From Candidatus Dormiibacterota bacterium (GTDB taxonomy: Bacteria; Chloroflexota; Dormibacteria; Aeolococcales; Aeolococcaceae): 64,000 nucleotides of DNA. Below are positions 59,591 through 64,000 of the stretch, piece after piece (positions within the stretch are counted from its first letter, which is position 1; the number at the start of each line of letters is the position of its first letter). A program made the position numbers and the translations under genes. The notes under the pieces were generated by a model that had not been told where the DNA came from, ran no database searches, and was given only the letters and a program-made list of their open reading frames with translations. The DNA is taken from assembly GCA_019245575.1 (NCBI GenBank), contig JAFARE010000001.1:124001-188000 (forward strand). Direction: 5' to 3'.

Positions 59591-59648
59591 CGGACGGCAG
59601 GCTACCACCGGTGTGCTGCGCCGAGGGCCTGCGTGCCAGACTGGCCGC

Positions 59649-60935
59649 ATGCCAGACACTCTCACGGTCACCGACAACAGAACCGGAAAGACCTACGACG
59701 TGCCCATCGAGAACGGCGCGGTGCGCGCCACTGCCTTCGAGCAGATGAAGGCGGGCGATGACGGCCGCGGACTCGTGGTGTACGACCCGGCATTCCTCAA
59801 CACCGCCTCGTGCAAGAGCCGCGTCACGTACATCGACGGCGACAACGGCATCCTGCTCTACCGCGGCTACCCCATCGAGCAGCTCGCGGAGCACAGCACG
59901 TACCTGGAGACCGCGTACCTGCTGGTGCATGGCGAGCTGCCCACCAAGGCGCAAGCCGAGGAGTGGATCCACGACATCACGATCCACACGCTGGTGCACG
60001 AGAACGTCAAAACGTTCATCGACGGGTTCCACCACGACGCGCACCCCATGGGCATCCTTCTCTCCACCGTCGGCGCCCTGTCAACGTTCTATCCCAGCGC
60101 AACGCAGATCTACGACGAAGAGACGCGCCGCATCTCCATCTACCGGCTCATCGCGAAGATGCCGACGCTGGCCGCCTTCGCCTATCGCCACTCACTCGGG
60201 CTCCCCTACAACTACCCTGACAACGACCTGTCATTCCCCGGCAACTTCCTGAACATGCTGTTCAAGATGGTCGAGCTGAAGTACCAGCCCGTGCCCGAGG
60301 TGGAGCGCGCGCTGGACGTGCTCTTCATCCTGCACGCCGACCACGAGCAGAATTGCTCCACCAACGCGATGCGCTCCGTCGGCTCGTCGCACCCCGACCC
60401 GTACTCGGCGACCGCGGCGGCGATCGCGGCGCTGTACGGCCCGCTCCACGGCGGCGCCAATGAGGCGGTGGTGCGCATGATCGACCGCATCGGCACGGTG
60501 GATCGGATCCCCGACTTCATCGCGGGTGTCAAGGCGGGCAAGGAGCGGTTGATGGGGTTCGGCCACCGCGTGTACAAGAACTACGACCCGCGCGCGAAAG
60601 TGATCAAGCGCATGGCCGACCAGGTGCTCAGCGCCACCGGGTCTACCCCGCGCCTCGACGTGGCCCGCGAGCTGGAGAAGATCGCGCTCGAGGACGAGTA
60701 CTTCGTGTCGCGCAAGCTGTATCCCAACGTCGACTTCTACAGCGGCTTCATCTACCAGGCGATCGGCATTCCCGTGGAGATGTTCCCCGTGCTGTTCGCG
60801 ATTCCGCGCACGGCGGGCTGGCTCTCACAGTGGGAGGAGTCGCTGCTCGACAAGGAGCAGAAGATCTCGCGTCCGCGTCAGCTGTATCTCGGCGAGCAGA
60901 CGCGCGACTACGTGCCGATGGAGCGGCGCGGCTAG
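59649..60935 (+). CDS. gltA: Citrate synthase
   Basis: Condenses oxaloacetate and acetyl-CoA at the entry of the TCA cycle; 428 aa. Motifs are SRVTYIDGDNGILLYRGYPIEQLAE, FILHADHEQNCSTNAMRSVGSSHPDPY (first catalytic His), GPLHGGANEAVV, MGFGHRVYKNYDPRA (second His) and LYPNVDFYSGFIYQAIGIP (catalytic Asp), typical of bacterial type II enzymes. Start is ATG 59649 with CAGACT exactly 6 nt upstream. The stop overlaps that of the convergent MscS gene (CTAG). Confidence 0.96.
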   Translation: MPDTLTVTDNRTGKTYDVPIENGAVRATAFEQMKAGDDGRGLVVYDPAFLNTASCKSRVTYIDGDNGILLYRGYPIEQLAEHSTYLETAYLLVHGELPTKAQAEEWIHDITIHTLVHENVKTFIDGFHHDAHPMGILLSTVGALSTFYPSATQIYDEETRRISIYRLIAKMPTLAAFAYRHSLGLPYNYPDNDLSFPGNFLNMLFKMVELKYQPVPEVERALDVLFILHADHEQNCSTNAMRSVGSSHPDPYSATAAAIAALYGPLHGGANEAVVRMIDRIGTVDRIPDFIAGVKAGKERLMGFGHRVYKNYDPRAKVIKRMADQVLSATGSTPRLDVARELEKIALEDEYFVSRKLYPNVDFYSGFIYQAIGIPVEMFPVLFAIPRTAGWLSQWEESLLDKEQKISRPRQLYLGEQTRDYVPMERRG

Positions 60936-61771
60936 GCGGGTTCCGGCTTCTGCGGCCACTGCGGCGCGCGCCCCACCGGCCAGAGCCGGCGCGCCACCTC
61001 GACGCTCACCGCGTCGGGATCGTGCGCGGTCTGGTCGACCCAGTACGTGCACTTCAGCAGCACGGTCTTGCCCTCCAGCTGCGGCACCACGTTGGGACCG
61101 GGCCGCTCGGAGATCTCCGGCACCGACCCCAGCACCTCGCGCGCGTCGCGCAGCGCGGCCTCCAGGTTGACGTCGGCCGGCTCGCGCACCGTCACGGCGT
61201 ACTGCCGCAGCTGGAAGCTGCTGGAGTTGACCACCGGGTTGGTGAACGCGGTCAGGTTGGGGAGAACGCTGAGGCGCCCGTCACCGGTGCGCAGCGTCGT
61301 GGTGCGCAGCGTGATGTTCTGCACCACCCCCGATTGGTCGAGCACCGTGATGTTGTCGCCCAGGTGGAAGGGGCGCTCGAGGAGCAGCCAGATGCCCGCC
61401 AGGATGTTGCGCAGAATGTCCTGCAGGGCCAGGCCGATCGCCACCGTGCCGAGGCCGGCGACCGTGAGCAGCACCGCGATGTTCACACCCGCAACGACAA
61501 TGGCGCTCATCGCCGCGATGAGATACGTGATCGCTGTCATGACGTTGTGCACCAGCGTCTGCACCTGGCGGTCCGCGCTGGTGCGCCGCAGTGCCCCGTC
61601 GACGATGCGCCGCGCAACGCGCCCGGCCAGGTACAGCACGATGAAGACGACGAGCGGCCCGATCAGGCGCTCCGCGAGCGGGCCCGCGAGCCGCGTGGGG
61701 TCGTGCGAGTCGATCGCGCGGCAGACCGGGTCGAACCAGAGGTTCTTGTCGCAGCTCAGGTCGGCGAGCAC
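60932..61771 (-). CDS. MscS-family mechanosensitive channel
   Basis: Small-conductance osmotic release valve of 279 aa. Three TM helices: LIGPLVVFIVLYLAGRVARRIV, VMTAITYLIAAMSAIVVAGVN, and the pore helix LLTVAGLGTVAIGLALQDILRNILAGIWLLLERPF, followed by the beta domain GDNITVLDQSGVVQNITLRTTTLRTGDGRLSVLPN. The C-terminal domain is short. Start GTG 61771 has TAGGAT exactly 6 nt upstream, one of the clearest leaderless promoters. Confidence 0.92.
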   Translation of the reverse strand: MLADLSCDKNLWFDPVCRAIDSHDPTRLAGPLAERLIGPLVVFIVLYLAGRVARRIVDGALRRTSADRQVQTLVHNVMTAITYLIAAMSAIVVAGVNIAVLLTVAGLGTVAIGLALQDILRNILAGIWLLLERPFHLGDNITVLDQSGVVQNITLRTTTLRTGDGRLSVLPNLTAFTNPVVNSSSFQLRQYAVTVREPADVNLEAALRDAREVLGSVPEISERPGPNVVPQLEGKTVLLKCTYWVDQTAHDPDAVSVEVARRLWPVGRAPQWPQKPEPA

Positions 61772-61819
61772 CCGCGCATCCTAACGGCGGGTCGGGCGCG
61801 CTGGACGCGCGCCGCGCGG

Positions 61820-62488
61820 CTATTCGGCGGTGCTCTGCTCCGCGGCGGGCGCTTCGCCCGCCTCGCCGGCGGCCTCCTCGGCGGGCGCCTCCTCGGCGGC
61901 CTCCTCCTCCTCGACCGCGACCCGGATGGGCGCGACCTTCACCACCAGCTCGTCGGGATCGAGGCCGTGCGCCAGGCTCACGCCCTCAGGCAGGGGCACG
62001 TCGCGCAGGTGCACACCGGCGTCGATCTCGGTGAGCCCGCTGATGTCGACCGTGAGCTGCGCGGGGATGTCGCTCGGCAGGCACTCGACCTTCAGCGTGT
62101 TGACGATCTGCTGCACCACGCCGATCTTCTCCTCGCTCACCACCGGTGATTCACCGATGGGGATCAGCGGGACATCGACGGTGAGCTTCTCGCGCAGGTT
62201 GACGGCGAACAGGTCGACGTGCAGCAGCCCCGCCGTGCGCGGGTCCATCTGCAGCTCGCGGATCAGCACCTTGCGGGCGCGGCCGCCGTCGAGCGTGAGG
62301 TCCACCAGGTGGCTGTGGCCGGCCCGGTGCCACACGCGCTGCAGACCGCGCTCGTCGATGGAGAGTGACGTCGGCTCCACGCGATGGCCGTACAGCACAG
62401 CCGGGACCAGGCCGCGCCGGCGCAGCGCGTGGGCGTGCCTGCCGGTTTCCGTGCGACGGGTGGCGTCGAGCGTCAGATCTCCTGCCAT
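61820..62488 (-). CDS. rplY: 50S ribosomal protein L25 (CTC form)
   Basis: Binds 5S rRNA. The N-terminal L25 domain (LTLDATRRTETGRHAHALRRRGLVPAVLYGH) is joined to the TL5/CTC C-terminal domain (HVDLFAVNLREKLTVDVPLIPIGES, VECLPSDIPAQLTVDISGL) and an Ala/Glu-rich tail; 222 aa. TACAGT lies 8 nt before the ATG. It is upstream of MscS on the same strand, but MscS has its own -10. Confidence 0.96.
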   Translation of the reverse strand: MAGDLTLDATRRTETGRHAHALRRRGLVPAVLYGHRVEPTSLSIDERGLQRVWHRAGHSHLVDLTLDGGRARKVLIRELQMDPRTAGLLHVDLFAVNLREKLTVDVPLIPIGESPVVSEEKIGVVQQIVNTLKVECLPSDIPAQLTVDISGLTEIDAGVHLRDVPLPEGVSLAHGLDPDELVVKVAPIRVAVEEEEAAEEAPAEEAAGEAGEAPAAEQSTAE

Positions 62489-62494
62489 CGCGCC

Positions 62495-63193
62495 CTACTG
62501 TACCGGCTCGCCGGACGTCGGCGCGGCCGCACGCGCTGAGGCGATGCTGTTCACCGCCGCGGCAACCGCGCGCCGCGCACTCTCCGGCCACGGGTCGCCG
62601 AGACCCGCCCAGGCCGACGCCGCAGCGCCGACGAGACGCCGCGCATCCACGCCGTAGCCGCGTTCCGGCAGCACGAAGTACGGCCACGCGACGTCGGACA
62701 CCTCACTGCCGTCGGCAGGCGAATCGAGGATGGCAAGCGCGCGTTCCAATTCCTCGCGCTGCAGCTGCTCCGGGCCGGCGCCGAGTCGTCCGGTGATTGC
62801 ATCGCGCAGCGCGCGCGCCGCCGCATCAACCGTGTCGTCGCGCATCCTGCGCATGGTGTCGCCGCTGCCGCGCAGGCTCATCTGCTCGCCCGTGTCGCCG
62901 ATGCGCCAGGCGTCGGCCGCGTCGCCGCGGAGCGTCCACACGACGGCATCCTCGCCCTGCAGGTCGAGCCGCACGGCGGTCACGCCGCGGCCGCGCAGGA
63001 AGTCGAGCCAGATGCCAATCCTGTCACCAACCGGCTGCCACGAGCCCGCCTCGACCCAGATGTAGGCGAGGCGGCGAAAGCCGACGAACGCGGGGTGCGG
63101 CGGCTCGAGGTCGCGTTCCGCAGCTGACGCATCATCGATGAACGCGGCGGCGCGCGCGGCGGCCGTCACCGCGCAGAGAACCTCGGGGGTCAC
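62495..63193 (-). CDS. Hypothetical protein, 232 aa
   Basis: Soluble, no signal peptide or TM segment. It contains HPAFVGFRRLAYIWVEAGSWQPVGDRIGIWLDFLRGRGVTAVRLDLQGEDAVVWTLRGDAADAW, a beta-rich part, then helices (RALRDAITGRLGAGPEQLQREELERALAIL) and PYFVLPERGYGVDARRL. I recognise no family. GTG 63193 starts 12 nt after the B12-binding gene, so both share an operon; L25 follows but has its own -10. Confidence 0.7.
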   Translation of the reverse strand: MTPEVLCAVTAAARAAAFIDDASAAERDLEPPHPAFVGFRRLAYIWVEAGSWQPVGDRIGIWLDFLRGRGVTAVRLDLQGEDAVVWTLRGDAADAWRIGDTGEQMSLRGSGDTMRRMRDDTVDAAARALRDAITGRLGAGPEQLQREELERALAILDSPADGSEVSDVAWPYFVLPERGYGVDARRLVGAAASAWAGLGDPWPESARRAVAAAVNSIASARAAAPTSGEPVQ

Positions 63194-63205
63194 GCGAGTC
63201 CCGGG

Positions 63206-63631
63206 TCAGACGCCCGCGGGTTCCCCGAAGCGCTGCTTCACGTAACCGACGGCGTCGTCGAGCGAGGTGCCCGGGGTGAACACCTTGTCCACACCGATCT
63301 CCTCCAGGGCCTTGACGTCGCCGTCCGGGATGATCCCGCCGCCGAACACGACGATGTCCTCGGCGTCGCGCTCCTTGAGCAGCCTGATGATCTCGGGGAA
63401 CAGCGTCATGTGCGCGCCGCTGAGCAGCGAGATGCCGATGCCGTCGACATCCTCCTGGATCGCCGCCTCGACGACCATCTCCGGCGTCTGGTGCAGCCCG
63501 GTGTAGATCACCTCGACGCCCGCGTCGCGGAGCGCGCGAGAGATCACCTTGATGCCGCGGTCGTGCCCGTCGAGCCCGACCTTCGCGGTGAGAATGCGGA
63601 TCTTGCGCGCCGGCTTGGATTCTCCTGCCAC
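63206..63631 (-). CDS. Stand-alone cobalamin-binding domain (methylmalonyl-CoA mutase C-terminal type)
   Basis: B12-binding protein of 141 aa. RILTAKVGLDGHDRGIKVISRALRDAGVEVIYTGLHQTPEMVV contains the DxHxxG motif whose His replaces the cobalt ligand; GISLLSGAHM and VFGGGIIPDGD are the other conserved loops. It is the small chain of acyl-CoA mutases; the large subunit is not in the window. GTG 63631 has TAACAT 8 nt upstream. The truncated gene to the right ends 11 nt away on the same strand. Confidence 0.9.
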   Translation of the reverse strand: MAGESKPARKIRILTAKVGLDGHDRGIKVISRALRDAGVEVIYTGLHQTPEMVVEAAIQEDVDGIGISLLSGAHMTLFPEIIRLLKERDAEDIVVFGGGIIPDGDVKALEEIGVDKVFTPGTSLDDAVGYVKQRFGEPAGV

Positions 63632-63642
63632 GGCGGTCGATG

Positions 63643-64000
63643 TTAGCCGCTCGACGTGTGCGGTTCGAGCACGCGGGGCGACAACGACGCTGCGCGTTCG
63701 GCCAGCCGCTGCGCCACCTGGACCGCCAGCTCCGCGTGCGGCACCCTGTCGATCTCAACGTCGGCGATGGCTTCCGCGCCGGCCGCGGCACCGGCAAGCG
63801 CACCGGCCAGCGCGAGCGCGACAGCGGGCTGGCCCGCGGCGCGGCCCACGGCGCCGGACGCGTGCTCGGCCCCGTGCGCCGCCGCGAGTGCGGCTTGCAG
63901 CACGCTCCCGGGGTCCGTTTCGGCCGCAGCCGGTGGCTCGGCCGCGATGGACAGGCGCTGCAGCAGCGCCATGGGCGCGTCCTCCAGCAGCGACTGGCGC
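63643..64000 (-). CDS. C-terminal part of an Ala-rich protein (cut by window edge)
   Basis: The frame is open beyond the track ATG to the right edge (RQSLLEDAPMALLQRL...), so the start lies outside. VALALAGALAGAAAGAEAIADVEIDRVPHAELAVQVAQRLAERA recalls the end of ADP-ribosylglycohydrolases, where a repeated AGAxAGAxxG segment occurs, but no metal-binding motif is inside the window. It precedes the cobalamin-binding gene by 11 nt. Confidence 0.5.
   Translation of the reverse strand, partial: RQSLLEDAPMALLQRLSIAAEPPAAAETDPGSVLQAALAAAHGAEHASGAVGRAAGQPAVALALAGALAGAAAGAEAIADVEIDRVPHAELAVQVAQRLAERAASLSPRVLEPHTSSG

Noticed and set aside
1-64000. CRISPR arrays, insertion sequences, prophage
   Set aside because: No regularly spaced direct repeats, transposase motifs or phage structural genes were seen. 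The DUF1469 holin-superfamily protein is chromosomal.

Overview
The window is GC-rich bacterial chromosome with no rRNA, phage, transposon or CRISPR array. Class II (B12-dependent) ribonucleotide reductase, a CTC-type L25, SigX5 and ECF41-type sigma factors, a BTAD-type regulator, GH25 and DUF1906 wall enzymes and extremely tight gene packing fit a Dormibacterota/Chloroflexota- or actinobacteria-like soil lineage. That placement is inference from gene content only. At least twelve genes carry a YANNNT hexamer exactly 6 nt before the start codon, so leaderless transcription is probably common here. Many convergent genes end within 4 nt of each other, several sharing a CTAG stop overlap.

Layout. 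1-6.7 kb: an aldo/keto reductase (cut by the edge), two secreted proteins that end in the same six-bladed lectin-like propeller (one PQQ-type, one GH25 lysozyme), and a GT-C-like membrane protein. 6.8-12.5 kb: epoxide-hydrolase-like enzyme, GH38 mannosidase, DUF1697, a flippase-like membrane protein, GT4. 12.5-19.8 kb: a BTAD/ATPase/TPR regulator divergent from an MFS exporter with a leader peptide and tandem hairpins, then a coupled GT2/ArnT-like pair. 19.9-27 kb: thiolase, MerR regulator with its 19-bp-spacer promoter, VOC proteins, SigX5, STAS, HtrA, hydrolase, DUF1905.

26.9-36.9 kb holds the metal and stress part: ArsR divergent from an unannotated 13-residue peptide with six cysteines, with one copy of a near-identical operator at each promoter; ExoIII; a NixA nickel permease divergent from a Fur-family (Nur-like) regulator with a Nur-box-like dyad; HAD phosphatase; YihY; an ECF41 sigma factor divergent from its expected epimerase partner; stand-alone LigD polymerase; a RibD-C reductase; a DUF1906 lipoprotein. 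37-46.7 kb: tRNA-Gln(CTG), two small proteins, a tightly overlapping operon (response regulator, HspR-like MerR, DUF1469, coiled-coil membrane protein, PBP1A), a second HspR-like MerR, trehalose-phosphate synthase, hydrolase, aldehyde dehydrogenase.

46.8-64 kb: a PrgI-like/MinD-like fusion coupled to a VirB4/TraC-type ATPase; nrdJ interrupted by a 400-residue LAGLIDADG intein placed directly before the thiyl-radical cysteine and preceded by two NrdR-like boxes; a structured non-coding stretch; two paralogous secreted GH5-like enzymes; a FolC/Mur-ligase-like protein; a histidine phosphatase with an apparently frameshifted start; citrate synthase; MscS; L25; an unknown protein; a B12-binding mutase domain; and one truncated gene at the edge.
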